Assembly (NCBI GenBank): GCA_024138025.1
Contig: JAMXBD010001583.1
Coordinates: 124,001-188,000 of the forward strand
Length of the DNA: 64,000 nucleotides
Source: Combretum micranthum
Lineage: Eukaryota; Streptophyta; Magnoliopsida; Myrtales; Combretaceae
Direction: 5' to 3'
Positions 1 through 11,559 of this stretch are shown piece after piece; within the stretch, counting starts at the first letter, position 1, and the number at the start of each line of letters is the position of its first letter. Position numbers and translations under genes: made by a program. The notes beneath the pieces are model-generated. The model saw only the letters and a program-made list of their open reading frames with translations. It was not told the origin of the DNA and made no database searches.

Positions 1-845
1 GTCTTCCCACTCCCATGCAAGTTGGAAGGATTGATCTTCACAAAAGCAAATAGAGTTGTTGCATTCCAATGGAAAGAAGACATAATTATCCTGCTTTCGA
101 TTCTAATGAAACAATGTTGAGAAGTTTTCGCCCTTTTATGACTTTTCATCTTTGGATTCATTCAACAGTAGAATTATATTATTAGAAATTTCCTGTCGGT
201 GAAGAGGAGGAGATTGCCAATCAACCAAAAGTAAAGCAAATAAAAGAAAATCCTAAAGTTATAGCACTAAAGTTAATATATGCCAAGTCGCAGTCTCGGT
301 AGGCTACTAGAACGTGCCCATAGACATAGAGGTGAGGTCCTTGTTTGCCTTGCCATTCTCCAAATCCACTTTCAAAGTTAGCTAGATTTGTTACAAACAA
401 CACTGAATGAAAGAGCATTAAAATTCTTATGTGTCGGCCATTGCTTAATACATCCGGTATGGAAATCATGCCCACAATCCAATGTTTCAAGATCCTCTCA
501 TGTCCCTATGGTGATCATGGGTATCGGCTACCCTAACAAACATTAAGTGATTAAGAATCATAAAATTCACAAAGCACAAACCTCGCCCCCTACCATTTTG
601 CTAACCATGTAAAAAATAGAAGGTTTTATGTCTCTTTCATCTTTGGAGAGGAGATCAATAGGAAAATATTATTTATTCATACTTGTCAATGCATTTCTTG
701 GAAGCATCATCACCGGAACAGCGTTGCAGTAGCTCAATTCTTTCCTCAATGAGGCCCCAACAAAAATTCCTAAAACAGTTGGTGTATCGGATGCTTGGGA
801 CCTTCGGGCGGAATTTTTTATTTACCACTCACCGGTGAAGCATCC
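1..845. other. Non-coding stretch, nothing recognised
   Basis: No frame on either strand carries a recognisable protein and the short open frames look random. The only coding similarity begins near 850. The stretch just before it could hold more of the same BEACH-protein relic, but nothing there is readable. Confidence 0.4.
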
Positions 846-849
846 AATT

Positions 850-1066
850 TCTCTTGTTATTTTGTCTTGCTGTTGTCCATGGCAAGCTAAATACCCTTGC
901 TGGCCTCTTTCAAGCTAGTACTGTCTATGTTTATCTTAATGGAAAACTTAGATACATAAGGAAACTTAGATATTCTCCATCTCCACCAGGGAAACCTTTG
1001 CAAGTAACAATTGGAACTTCGGCTACACATGCTAAATTTTGTGATTTGAGATGGCAACTGCGTTCA
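850..1066 (+). pseudogene. Fragment of a SPIRRIG-like BEACH-domain protein gene
   Basis: About 70 codons read as a piece of the concanavalin-A-like region found in large plant BEACH/WD40 proteins (SPIRRIG group). Key stretches are LAVVHGK, LAGLFQAS, VYVYLNGKLRY, YSPSPPGKPLQVTIGT and DLRWQLRSC. Intact family members are thousands of residues long and act in membrane trafficking and RNA-granule biology. Here the frame runs straight into a T tract at 1,070 and a stop, and no flanking domain is visible. The TTG that opens the frame is not a real start. I see only this short block, so it is read as a truncated duplicate. Assignment rests on remembered family sequence and was not searched. Confidence 0.55.
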
Positions 1067-2869
1067 TGCTTTTTTTTTTTTTAACCTAAGCCCTTCTATT
1101 GTACATGGTAGCAATAGGTAAATATTACTTTTGCAGGCCAACACCTTTATCAACAAATTCATGGTACAATTGCATTTCCTCATATAGAGTTGATCTTCAC
1201 CCTTCATTTGTATGGTAAAGGACATCAACAAAACTATGTGTCACAGCCTAGGAACAGCTGGCATACTGACATGCTCATTCTCGCTCTACCGTGCCTCCTT
1301 TCTTAATCTGCTGTGCCCTTTTTTTTTTTTTCTTTTATTCACTCCTCACATTTTCTTCTTTTTTATTTTTCTTCTCTAGTATATTTCGTTGTGCTTCTCC
1401 TTTCACAGTGTTTTCATTCTCCCATTTTCTTCTTAGTCTTCATAGTATTTCTATATATTTATCTCCATCCTCTTGCAAAACACTATTGAAGGAAAAACAA
1501 AAGTAAAATCAAAGGAATCCCACCTCTGAAATCTCACATTTCTTCGAATTTATGGCTCAATTCATGGCGATTATACTCGTAGACTAGTTGCTTCTAAGCT
1601 CCATCTAGCCAGAGCCATCCATTGAAGAGCTTTGTTCATTGAAATGTTGAACTTCTAGCTAGTTGAGATTTCTTACTCTTTGCCCGTAAATTATATTAAC
1701 TCAATAATAAAGGAAAAGTTATTAAATCTTCTATGTTGCTGTTGAAGGATACGAGCAAGCATACTACAAAGGTATCAACAGCTATGTTTCCTTTACTTAG
1801 TTTCACATTTTTTTAACTCCTACCCTGATTCTATTTCTTGCAGCAGAGAATGATAATGATTTCGCCCGGTATGTGCAGACCCGATGAGGAGGCTCGAAAC
1901 CAGGACCTTCTACTAAAGTGTCTTGCCTTAATAACTGACTTGAGCTTGGTGTTCAGCTATTGTTACTTTGAGATCAACATAGAGTAGGTTAGATTTAATT
2001 CTCAATGTAGCTTGACATGTGTTACTACAGTAGTGTGCTACTATTATACATTTCTGCTCTCTTTGGATCTGGAATGCTTATCATATCCTTGGCTCAATAT
2101 AGATGAATTGCTTTCGATATCTGTTTTGTGCAATAGCTTGTTGTTACTTGTTCCATTTTTAATACCTTTCTTTATCACGCCCATTGAAGTACCATTTCCA
2201 TTAAATTTGATGTTCTTGAGCTAGAGTAAAAGGAATCTCTCTTATGCTTGCTAATCACAAAATCATGTATTCCATGTTTCTTTTTTTTTTCTTTGTTTCC
2301 TTTTCATGATGATCGTTGTAGCTTCCTTAATATAGCTTCATGTATTTTCTATGATTGACCAATAATTTTGTATCCCCTTTTGCCTTAGCATTTTTTTTCT
2401 TCTTCTCTCTTTTTTTTGAACCCAAATGCTAATCTTTGTAATTGATAATCCATCTAACTTGTAATAGCAGTGTAGTCTTGTTGCTGTGATTTCTCAGCGT
2501 CTCCAATTCTAGTTTGCAGATCATATTAGTTTTTTGAACCATCATTGTTGGTGTTTCCATAACTCTGGCTCTTCACATGGTTGTGCTTCCATGAAAACTT
2601 GTATGCATTATGACTCACATGTCTTGTAATCACGCACCTGAATTCTTGATGTTGCCTCTTTGTGACTTGTATAGTTTTGGCCTTCTGTTTATACATGTCT
2701 TGTGTTACCATAGGACAACTGCTCTAATCTCTTGCTGTTGTGTTAAAATGACATGCTTCTCTTCAATACTATGGTCAGCTGCTATATTTTTAGATTTTGG
2801 ATTTCACCAAATCCTTTTAGCTCATGGAAGCTGTTGTATGATGTTATGTGTCTCAGTTTAATGCAGATG
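1067..2869. other. T-rich non-coding stretch
   Basis: It contains pyrimidine-rich runs (about 1,318-1,470 and 2,280-2,420) and open frames that are low-complexity translations of these. Apart from the tRNA-like block near 1,868-1,955, no gene or repeat could be supported. Confidence 0.4.
1868..1955 (-). repeat. tRNA-derived SINE head or tRNA-like relic
   Basis: On the minus strand the block reads with an A-box-like element (AAGCTCAAGT, then GTTATTAAGG) followed by a B-box-like element (GGTTTCGAGCCTC, one extra T against GGTTCGANNCC). The order and rough spacing are those of an internal RNA polymerase III promoter. No cloverleaf with a clean anticodon arm could be drawn, so a working tRNA gene is unlikely. 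Poly(A) tail and target duplication were not resolved. Confidence 0.35.
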
Positions 2870-3985
2870 AATCATGACAAAATATGACATTGATACATTT
2901 GTAATCTCTCAAAGTCCGAAACATAAAAGTTGTAGATCTTTCCCTTATCTTTTTATATCATTTTAAATGATCTCAATAGGAGTTCTCATGAGAGATCTCA
3001 TGAGAGAGATATCCACAATTTTGTGAACTTTTTCAAATTTGGAAAATCAAGGATTTTTGCTGTCATGCAGCAACTTCATAATGAAAACTATATTGATTCA
3101 TTTCGAATCCACCAAAACTCAAAACACAAAAGTTTTATATCTCTCTCTTAGCTTTCCAAGGAATTTTAAATTACCCAAACGGAGTTCATATGAGAGAGAT
3201 GTGCGCAATTTACAAAACTATCTCAAATCTGTAATTTTTGAAGTCACTGCTGCACTTGTAATGACTTCATGATGAAAACTGTATTGATGTGTTGCGAATT
3301 CATGAAAACTCAAAAAACGAAAGTCTTATATATCCTTCTCATCTTTCCAAGGAATTTCAAATTACCCCAAACAGAGTTCATATGAGAGAGAGTGCGTAAT
3401 TTACAAAAATATCTCAAATCTACAATTTTTGAAGTCACCACTTCACTTGTAGTGACTTCATGATGAAAATTGTATTGATGTGTTGCGAATTCATGAAAAC
3501 TCAAAACACAAAAGTCTTAGATATCCCTCTTAACTTTCCAAGGAATTTGAATTACCCCAAACGGAGTTCATATGAGAGAGATGTGCACAATTTACAAAAC
3601 TATCTCAAATCTGCAATTTTTGAAGTCACCGCAGCACTTATAGTAACTTCATAATGAAAACTGTATTGATGTGTTATGAATTCATGAAAACTCAAAACAT
3701 AAAAGTTTTAGATCTCCCTCTCTTCTTTCCATATAATTTTGAATCGCCTCAAACGGAGCTCATATGAGAGAGATTTGTGCAATTTACAAAACTATCTCAA
3801 ATCTGCAATTTTTGAAGTTGCCGCTGCACTTGTAGTGACTTCATGATGAAAATTGCATCGATGTGTTATGAATTCGTGAAAACTCAAAACATAAAATTTT
3901 AGATCTCCCTCTCTATATTCTATAGAATTTTGAATCGCCTCAAACGGAGCTCATATGAGAGAGATGTACGCAATTTATAGAATAG
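2870..3985. repeat. 191-bp tandem repeat array (about five units plus a degenerate sixth)
   Basis: Units start at 3,077, 3,268, 3,459, 3,650 and 3,842, each opening with CAT[A/G]ATGAAAA, so the period is 191-192 bp. A more diverged unit occupies about 2,870-3,076 and the last unit ends near 3,985. Every unit carries CAAAACTCAAAA, CTTTCCAAGGAATTT or a variant, GGAGTTCATATGAGAGAGA and TTTTTGAAGT. The open frames here are just the repeat translated. It lies beyond the 3' side of the minus-strand Tat-type retrotransposon. Such elements are known to carry tandem repeats in their 3' untranslated region, but whether this array belongs to the element is an inference. Confidence 0.9.
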
Positions 3986-4562
3986 TATTAGAACTGTCCC
4001 GTTTCATCTTCTAATGCATGAATAGTTTCTTGATATCTCACCAAGCACATCATAAAGCTCCCTAAACTGAGCTTGAGAACAATACCCAGCTGAGAAATTG
4101 AAGATCGTATTTCTTTAAATTTCATGAGTTCCTTAGTCACAGCTCTTGTATCCTTCTAAATAAAAATGACTTTCTTCTAGCAATATTTTAAAGATAGAAT
4201 CAATAAATGTATTGTATGTAATCTTTTGCTCACTCAATGCCTTGTCTTGTAGAGTCATCATAAGTGAACTTGATACTTGTCAAAGAATGTGTGTACTTTT
4301 CAATATATATGTCTTCATGATAATAAAATGTTGCATGAGTGAAACCTCCTTTGTTTGTGAAACTAACCTATCTTATCTTCTTACATGCAGGTGATACATT
4401 TGATATCACTCCTATCACATTTTCTCCCCTCTACTTTTGAAGTGGTGGCACACCATACTCTTTATCACTTGCATTGCTTTCTTTGGAAATGAAGGTGAGT
4501 AGAAGGATGAAGAAGAACAAGCTAATAATGCGAGGAGAAGTGAAATATTAACGCAATAGGAT
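3986..4562. other. Stretch between the tandem array and the PMD pseudogene
   Basis: No gene recognised. A roughly 50-codon stretch open on the minus strand (about 4,010-4,160) matches nothing I know. A splice-acceptor-like TACATGCAG near 4,383-4,391 could precede an upstream PMD exon, but no coding similarity supports it. Confidence 0.35.
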
Positions 4563-7261
4563 TTGTGTGCCACAAGTTCACCACAAGATGAATGGGTTGA
4601 CGCAACAATTTCAAAAGACTTCTTTTGGGTAGACATACGAAAATGGGACTTATTTCCACGTCAACCTGTGGATGGTGTGTTGCGCTTCATAAGTCAAGAG
4701 TCTCGTGCAGGAAATAGAGAGCTCATAGATGCATCTTCCATATTGCGATTTAGAAATGAAAGGAAAGAGCTAACTCTCTCAAAATGCCAATTTCATTGTC
4801 CTAAACAATTTGTACAAGCATGGGGTCCTTAGGTAGGACATATTATTAAGAGATATGGAAGCATCTTACAACAAGTCGGGGTGTATGATTCAATATGGAT
4901 TAGCTCAAAGTTAAGCTTTGCTCGCACCGCTGATACAGATATATGGCGAGCCATCCTTTGTCGATGGAGTACTCAAACACACAGTTTTATCACATCTTGG
5001 GGTGAAGTTACTCCTACTTTAGAGGATGTATGTATGCTACTGGGCTTGCACGATGTAGGACTAATGGATATCACTACTGATGAGATTTCTGAGGAGGACA
5101 GTAGCTTGATAGACTTGTTGGAGACTCATATGGGAGTAACTGTAGATAGTTGTAGGCAGCTCACATTCTCCTCATGGCTTAAATACTTCTTTGGCAAGAA
5201 AAGGGAGGTGAGCTTACCCATGGGCCTGGCTACAATAGCAAGTAAGTATCCTCGTATCATTTTATTAGTATATATTATTCTTTTTCCAATCATCTGTTTT
5301 TTTTTTTTATTGTCCTGGGGAGGAGCTAATAGCCTTTCTCTCATTGTGGCTTTCCTTGTTTGTATTCTCTGGCGATCCTGAAGGCAATATTGGTCCTCGC
5401 TTCTTCCACTTAGCAATCCCTATCTCACGTGGAGAGCGTTTCGCGTTGAGCCTCTTCTATTTGGGGTCTTTGTATCGACGATTAGATCTTTACCATGAGT
5501 CCTCGATACGATCCAAGGGACGGTACATGGTGGTATGTTATGTAGATATGACATTCTTGCAATTATTTTTTGCTGAGCGTTACAAGAAATACTATGATCC
5601 ACCACTTGAAAAACCTGATATAGTTGAACCATGAGCTTGGGCATAGGTGAACAAAAAGCTTTTAGGATTGCTGATTGATGTGATAGATAATGTTCAAGAA
5701 TATAATTTCCGCCCTTATACTAAGGAATTGGCTGGTTACGAATGGTACCCAGAATTTTATCCTCGAGGTTCTGAAGACTTGGTTAACTTGATGGAGAGGC
5801 AAGACAATTTGTCTACTACTGAGGTGGGTTTTATCATTTGGTGCACACCTGGAAGTCTCCCTTCACTTCATGATTGGTGTGACTCTTCTAAAGAATTTCT
5901 TGAGTGTAGTGTTGTCTATCTACCCCATCGAGTTCGTCAGTTTGGATTTGATCAGGGTGTTCCTCGTATTGAGATTACTGGAGATTTCAATGAATGTTGT
6001 AAGGAACTTCATCCAGAAAATTGGAAATGTATTTATCCAAACCTCAGACAGATCTTCTTCCCATCTAGTGATCGTATTGGCGTCATCTCCAATGGGTGGA
6101 TGACTTATTGGACACGTTGTCTGGAAGAGTTTAAAAACTATTAATTTAGAGATTGAAGCAGCACTTCCTGAGACTTCTATACACAAATTTGAGTTTTACT
6201 TTCAGCTTTCAAATAAAAAGGCTTTCAATCAAGTCCAGAATCAAAGAACATGATCTCCTATCAAGGTCATCAGGCACATCAAACGTTCACGTGTTCATGA
6301 GGTACTAACACTGACTGACTGTATCATTGATTCCTTATATGCTTTTGATATATCATTAACCTCTCTTCTTTTTTTTTTTAGGATGAGCTGAGGACAAGCC
6401 AATCCAACATCACAAGCCAAAGTGAAGTGAATAGGAATGTTTCTAATGACTGGAACACCAGCACTTCTGAAATATTTGTTTCATCAAAATCTTCTTCACC
6501 AAACATTTGCCCTTATCCTAATCGTTATGGTGTTGGGAAAGTACTGCAAACAAGGGGTGATGGTATATCTGCTGTAGTGACTGATGAAGATGATGAAGAC
6601 ATGGTTGGTGAAGAGCAAGCTTCTGACGACTCTGGAAGTGATAGAAGCGATCATGCGGATGAGAGCATACAAGAGGAAGACATTGATGCATATGCAGATG
6701 CATTAGCTGCAGAGATTTGTGGTGAGGGAATTGATGACATCCCTTGTAATAATGCCTCTGAACCCCTGGTGTGCCAAGACACTACTCTTGCTCTTCTAAG
6801 TAATGAAATACCAGGGCAAGTTGCAGGGGAGAACATGCACCCGCACATGATAACTTCAGGGGAGAGTGTTTCCATTTATGAATTCATGGTCCTCCCTATT
6901 TACTTGGAGTCATTAAAGAGGTTACATGCACGTGATAGAGATTTTTGGGTGGGATCAATTTGTCCTGGTTCTGAAGTCACAAATGCTATGGTTGTGATGT
7001 TAGGTCGGGCTTGTATGCTGCTAGGTAGACCATGGAATTCATTTTCTTCAGCTAACTTAGAGTTATTGGTACAAGCTTTTAATAGTGCTCGTGCTTGGGG
7101 TTTAAAATTGATAGCTTGGAGAGTGTTGCTAGCAAGGCGCAAAGAATGCACCATCGACCATTAATCCAACGTACGAGAGGCTCAAAGCTGAACTTGAGGC
7201 GACACAACTCGAATTGGAGAATTCTCTTGAGGGTCTTGATACTGCTTCTATATCAGAATAG
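4563..7261 (+). pseudogene. Plant mobile domain (PMD) pseudogene, antisense to the adjacent gypsy element
   Basis: Three exons encode a protein of the aminotransferase-like plant mobile domain family (PF10536), found in MAIN/MAIL proteins and in transposable elements. Exon 1 (4,563-5,241) has KWDLFPRQPVDGVLRF and SWGEVTPTLEDVCMLLGL. Intron 1 is 5,242-5,332 (GTAAGT...TAG). Exon 2 (5,333-6,301) has WLSLFVFSGDPEGNIGPRFF and LGSLYRRLDLYHE. Intron 2 is 6,302-6,381, with a T-rich acceptor. Exon 3 (6,382-7,261) has an acidic linker (DEDDEDMVGEEQ), then CMLLGRPWNSFSSANLELL and a charged tail. It is broken: in-frame stops at 4,830-4,832, 5,632-5,634 and 5,644-5,646, a frame change near 6,135 and another near 7,155. 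The splice phase of intron 1 still joins the domain correctly, so the exon model is firm. It converges on the gypsy pol gene, where Tat-lineage elements can carry antisense ORFs. Function in the element is unknown. Confidence 0.8.
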
Positions 7262-7825
7262 ATTATTACATTGGTCATGATACTTTTTTTTCAAGGATTG
7301 TGTTAAGTTATGTAACTTCATGAACTTTGTCTTTGTTTTGTTTCATGTTTCATGCACAATATTTCACATGATGCTACTTTCTCTTAGTTTTGTTCCCTTC
7401 ACTTGGTATCGTATCATAATACGATGAACTCGTGCGCTTTAAAGAATGTAAGATTCATGTAGCGGCACATTATATGTTATGACTTTGCGCGTTTAAATTA
7501 TTATTTCTTTCGCGAGCAAAGACTTCTTGATTTCACAAGAATTGTCAAGGGGGTATTACCCACTACTTGACCATTCCATCAAATGATGGTTAACATAACG
7601 TACTTAGGAAAAAAATTTATGCATGTATTATGCCAGCGCTTAGTAAATTTTAACAATTACAAGCTGCATGTTGTAACATAAATAAATGTCGCGCGCATAG
7701 GAGACAAGTCTCTTACCAAGCAGCAGCAACATACAAATATAATCATATAACCAACCCGATTGATCAAATAATCATGTGAAAGCAAGCTCATATTATTCAA
7801 GCTATCATCATCACTGATCATGCTA
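7262..7825. other. Spacer between PMD pseudogene and gypsy integrase ends
   Basis: This short convergent intergenic stretch lies between the 3' ends of the plus-strand PMD gene and the minus-strand pol. No gene seen. A purine-rich tract, CAAGGGGGTATTA, lies near 7,548. Confidence 0.4.
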
Positions 7826-9230
7826 TTACATATGAAACTTCTTTACATATTGAAAATTTATAGGAGCTGTAATAGCATCAGTCTTTGGATTGAGGAGCTT
7901 GCAATACCCACTATCATGGACTTCATGTATAATGAAGGGACCTTCCCATTTTGGCGTGAACTTTGGTGCAGGTATACTTCGGCACACATGCTCGGCTGCA
8001 CGAAGTACAACATCACCCACTTGAAAGGACCTTTTCCTCACCAACCGGTCATAGGCCAGACCAAGCTTGTGTTGGTAGTTGATCAAGTTGTTTTTGGCTA
8101 TATCTCGTCTTTCATCTAAGGCTTCCAGATCTATTGTGCGTAAAGCATCTGGCTCAAGCTCAGCATTGATCGCCAGTCGTGCTGAAGGGATCAGAACCTC
8201 TATGGGCACAATTGCTTCGGCACCATACACTAGCGAAAAAGGTGTTGCTTGTGTTGGTCGCCGCTTCGAAGTCCTATAGGCCCAAAGTGCTAAAGATAGC
8301 TTATCATGCCATTCTTTATGGTTGTCATGTACCATACGACTGAGAACTTTCAAAAGAGTCTTGTTTGTAGCTTCCGCTTGGCCGTTGCCCTTAGGGTAAT
8401 AAGGGGTCGACTTCACATGATCAATACTATATGATTCCAACAGTTGTCGAACATGCGAATTGATGAAAGGAGTGCCATTATCTGAAAGAATGCGCTTCGG
8501 AATCCCGAATCTGCATATAATGTTCTCCTTAATGAAGCTTGCAACTGTTGGTCCCGTCGCCTTCTTTAAAGGAATAGCTTCCACCCACTTAGTAAAACAT
8601 TTTCCAGCTAGGATCCAAATACATCCTTTAGACGGCGGGTGAATAGGACCGATTAGATCAAATGCCCAAGTATGAAAAGGCCATGGTGTTGTTAACTATG
8701 AAGTGCGACCGCAGGAGCGTGGATCGCATCTCCATGTTCTTGGCAAGGAACGCATCGTTTAACAAAATTGGAACAGTCTGATTCCATGGTTGGCCAATAG
8801 TACCCCATGTCAAGTAATTGATAATACAACTTCCTCGCACCTTGGTGTTCACCACATTCTCCAGCATGTACCTCAGTTAATATTTCCGTTTCAGGAGATG
8901 CAATGCATCTGAGAGGCTTTCCCATAAATGAAACTCTATACAATTCATCTTCATGCATTAGGTACTTGCGCGTCTTCCTTTTTACTAATTTGGCATCCGT
9001 ACTATTAGTTGGTAGCACATTATTCTTCAAGTAGTCAATGTACGGACGACGCCAATCTCCAGCACTTGCGACAAAATTACATTCTTTTGCATCTGGTAAC
9101 TCAGCACTTGGGACAATGTGTTTGCACCTGAGATGCATCCTTAGCCATTGTGGGCCAGTAATACCCTGCACGTTGAATGCGACGATACAAGGGAGGTCCT
9201 TCTTCCCCACCAGATCTTATGATACTTGTC
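7826..9230 (-). pseudogene. Integrase of the Tat-type element
   Basis: It begins with the HHCC zinc-binding part (GECGEHQGARKLYYQLLDM, then CVPCQEHGD). The catalytic core follows: WAFDLIGPIHPP near 8,655 lies between frames, then RILSDNGTPF, then the GNGQAEATNKTLL helix with the glutamate. The C-terminal part has YGAEAIVPIEV and KWEGPFIIHEVHDSGYCKL. The DDE residues are all identifiable. A frame change near 8,690 separates the zinc finger from the core. The protein ends at 7,826, beyond which the antisense PMD pseudogene lies. Confidence 0.92.
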
Positions 9231-9466
9231 CAATTTTAGGCGAGCCTGTTTCGCACAGCATCGCGATAGAACGCCCTCAGGTCCTTTGAAGTATAAGGCG
9301 CCATTGATGTGAACAAAATTCTTCAAGGTAACTATGGAGGCCGCATTGGGTTGCCAATTGGGCCTTGATACCAACGCGCCAGTCATCTCCTGTTTCCTCA
9401 TCTTCTTCTAACAATTGCAAGGCTGTGCAAGGAATGGTTTTCTTGATAACTTTAACATCTAGGCTT

Positions 9467-9929
9467 TCATCTGAAGCATGCATCGGAATTTTGGATGCTA
9501 GTGTTGCCAATGCATCTGCATAACGATTTAGATCGCTTGGTATGTTCATACCTTACGACTCCAAACTTCCCAATTAGAGCTTGCACTGCAGCCCTATAAG
9601 GCGCAAGTGCTGGCTCCTTGAGGGCATATTCACCATTAGTTTGCTTAATGATCAAATTTGAATCACCACGAATACACAGATGGTTTGCTCCAGCTTCCAA
9701 AGCAAAGACGATCCCAAGTAACAATGCCTCGTATTGCTTCATTATTAGTGCAATGAAAGTCAAGTTTAAATGCCAAAGGTATTTCTTGGCCATTGGGTGA
9801 TGTCAATACAACTCCTGCTCCCCAACCTTGACTTCCCGATGAACCATCAAACTGGAGTGACCATTCTCCTTCTGTTTCAATCATGAGTGAGTCCTCATGG
9901 AATTCCGCTGGTATACTTTCTGTGATCAC
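9467..9929 (-). pseudogene. Second, archaeal-type RNase H (aRNH) domain
   Basis: The segment reads LQFDGSSGSQGWGAGVVL, then CTNNEA, then KQYEALLLGIVFALEAGANH, CIRGDSNLIIKQTNGEY and PYRAAVQALIGKF, in two overlapping frames. These are the acidic-residue blocks of an active-type RNase H (D, E, D). A second RNase H after the first marks the Tat lineage and is the main ground for the lineage call. One frame change splits it near 9,760. Confidence 0.85.
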
Positions 9930-9949
9930 ATCTTCACTTTCATTCGGAA

Positions 9950-10411
9950 AATGAGCTAAGATCAGCTAAGGCTTGTGACTTATAGCTTTAGGAGCTTATT
10001 GTAATATCAAACTCTCCAAGAAGCAACAACCACTTCGCTACACGCCCAGATAACGTGGTCGTGACAATAAGTACTTGATAGGATCTGATCGGGTAACAGG
10101 TTGACCTTGTGCGCTAGAAAGTAGTGACGCAACTTTTGGGTGGCAAACACCAGCGAGACAATGCTTTTCGCAAGCTGGGTATTTGACCTCGCTTCCTTGA
10201 AGCGAACGACTCAAATAGTAGACCGTTCTTGGCCATCTATTTCTTGTGCAAGTAAGGCTCCGATGGATCTGCTAGTAGAAGTAAGATACAATATCATCGG
10301 TACTCCCTTCACAGGCATAGTCATGGTGTGAGAAGAAGTGAGAATTCCCTTAATTCTTTGAATTGCATCCTCATGGACTTGGTCCCATTCAAATGTGACT
10401 CCTTTCTTCAT
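9950..10411 (-). pseudogene. RT connection and first RNase H domain
   Basis: The frame at 10,211-10,411 (FEWDQVHEDAIQRIKGIL, then LYLTSTSRSIGALLAQE) is the usual start of the gypsy RNase H fold. The following stretch, down to about 9,950, continues it across frame changes (KLRHYFLAHKV near 10,100). In Tat elements this copy is generally the inactive tether-like domain. Confidence 0.75.
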
Positions 10412-10499
10412 GAGTTGATGTAAGGATATGAAATCTCTGCAAGTGCAGGTATGAATCTCCTAATATAAGAGACCTTTCCCATGAAAGTTTTCAATTCTT

Positions 10500-11270
10500 T
10501 CAAAGTAGCAGGTGAAGGCATAGACAATATAGCTTGTATCTTTGCGGATCAACATCAATCCCCTTCCTATGGACTACAAATCCAAGAAATTTTCCTGAAG
10601 CAACTCCAAAAACACATTTCAAAGGATTCATGCGAAGCTTATACAATCGACATCGTTCAAAAACCTTTCGAAGATGGACCAAATGGTCAGATGCATGTTT
10701 TGATTTCACAACTATGTCATCCACGTAGTCCTCCATGAAATCATGCATCATATCATGAAATATAGCTGTCATCGCTCTTTGATAAGTAGCGCCAGCATTC
10801 TTGAGTCCAAAGGGCATGACAGTATAATAGAAATTCCCAACAGGAGTTCGGAAGGCAGTACGCTCGGCATCTCCAATTGCCATTTTAATTTGATTATATC
10901 CACTGAAACCATCCATGAATGAAAATAATTCATGACCTGCAGTGACATCCACCAAGGTGTCTATATTTGGCAAAGGGAAATCATCTTTAGGACAAGCCTT
11001 GTTCAAATCTCGAAAATCCACGCAAACCCTTATTTGACCATTCTTTTTTCTAACAGGTACGATATTCGCGAGCCAAGTAGGGTGTTCGATTGGTCTGATA
11101 AAGCCTGCACGAAGCAACTTCTCAATTTCGTGCTTAATTTGAACTTCCACCTCAGGACGGAAAACTCGTTGCCTTGCTTAATAGGAGTCGTGCCTGGGGT
11201 AATATTTAGTGTGTGCACTACAAGGCTAGGGTCCAGACCTGGCATCTCATCATATGCCCAAGCAAACATC
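10500..11270 (-). pseudogene. Reverse transcriptase of the Tat-type element
   Basis: This is the best preserved part. It has GFIRPIEHPTWLANIVPV, then RVCVDFRDLNKACPKDDFPLP, then FMDGFSGYNQIKM, then PFGLKNAGATYQRAM and the catalytic YVDDIVVKS box, all in one frame of about 216 codons. The upstream PGLDPSLVVHTL and the linker at 11,030-11,270 lie in another frame. It would copy the element's RNA into DNA in virus-like particles. The catalytic aspartates are present, but the polyprotein that would deliver the enzyme is broken. Confidence 0.93.
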
Positions 11271-11559
11271 TCTATATTCTCTTAACAAATCAATAAGAGG
11301 ACTCTTAACTTCATGTAACAAACCTTTGCTGACAAAAATTGGCCGCCGACTCTTGGTCTAGATCCAATTCCTCAATTTCTTCATTTTGTGGCTTTATTTG
11401 ATCTTGCATTTGTTGAGGAGCGGGCTGAATTTCTTGAATTGGTACAGGGTCTGAGAAGAACAAACTTCCTTAGACCCCGGAAACCGTCATAAGAGATATA
11501 CTCTCCGCCCATCTTCTCTGACATAACTTTCAACAGCATCAACCTGCTTGTTCTTCTTT

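Noticed and set aside
221..490. 89-codon open frame on the minus strand
   Set aside because: No recognisable motif, no splice or promoter context, length within chance for AT-rich DNA.
1291..1506. Phe/Ser-rich open frame
   Set aside because: Translation of a pyrimidine tract; low complexity.
3039..3654. Repeated 64-83-codon frames with similar proteins
   Set aside because: They are the 191-bp tandem repeat read in frame; similarity comes from the repeat, not from selection on protein.
4010..4160. Minus-strand stretch open for about 50 codons next to the tandem array
   Set aside because: No family recognised; two frames look equally plausible, so no gene was called.
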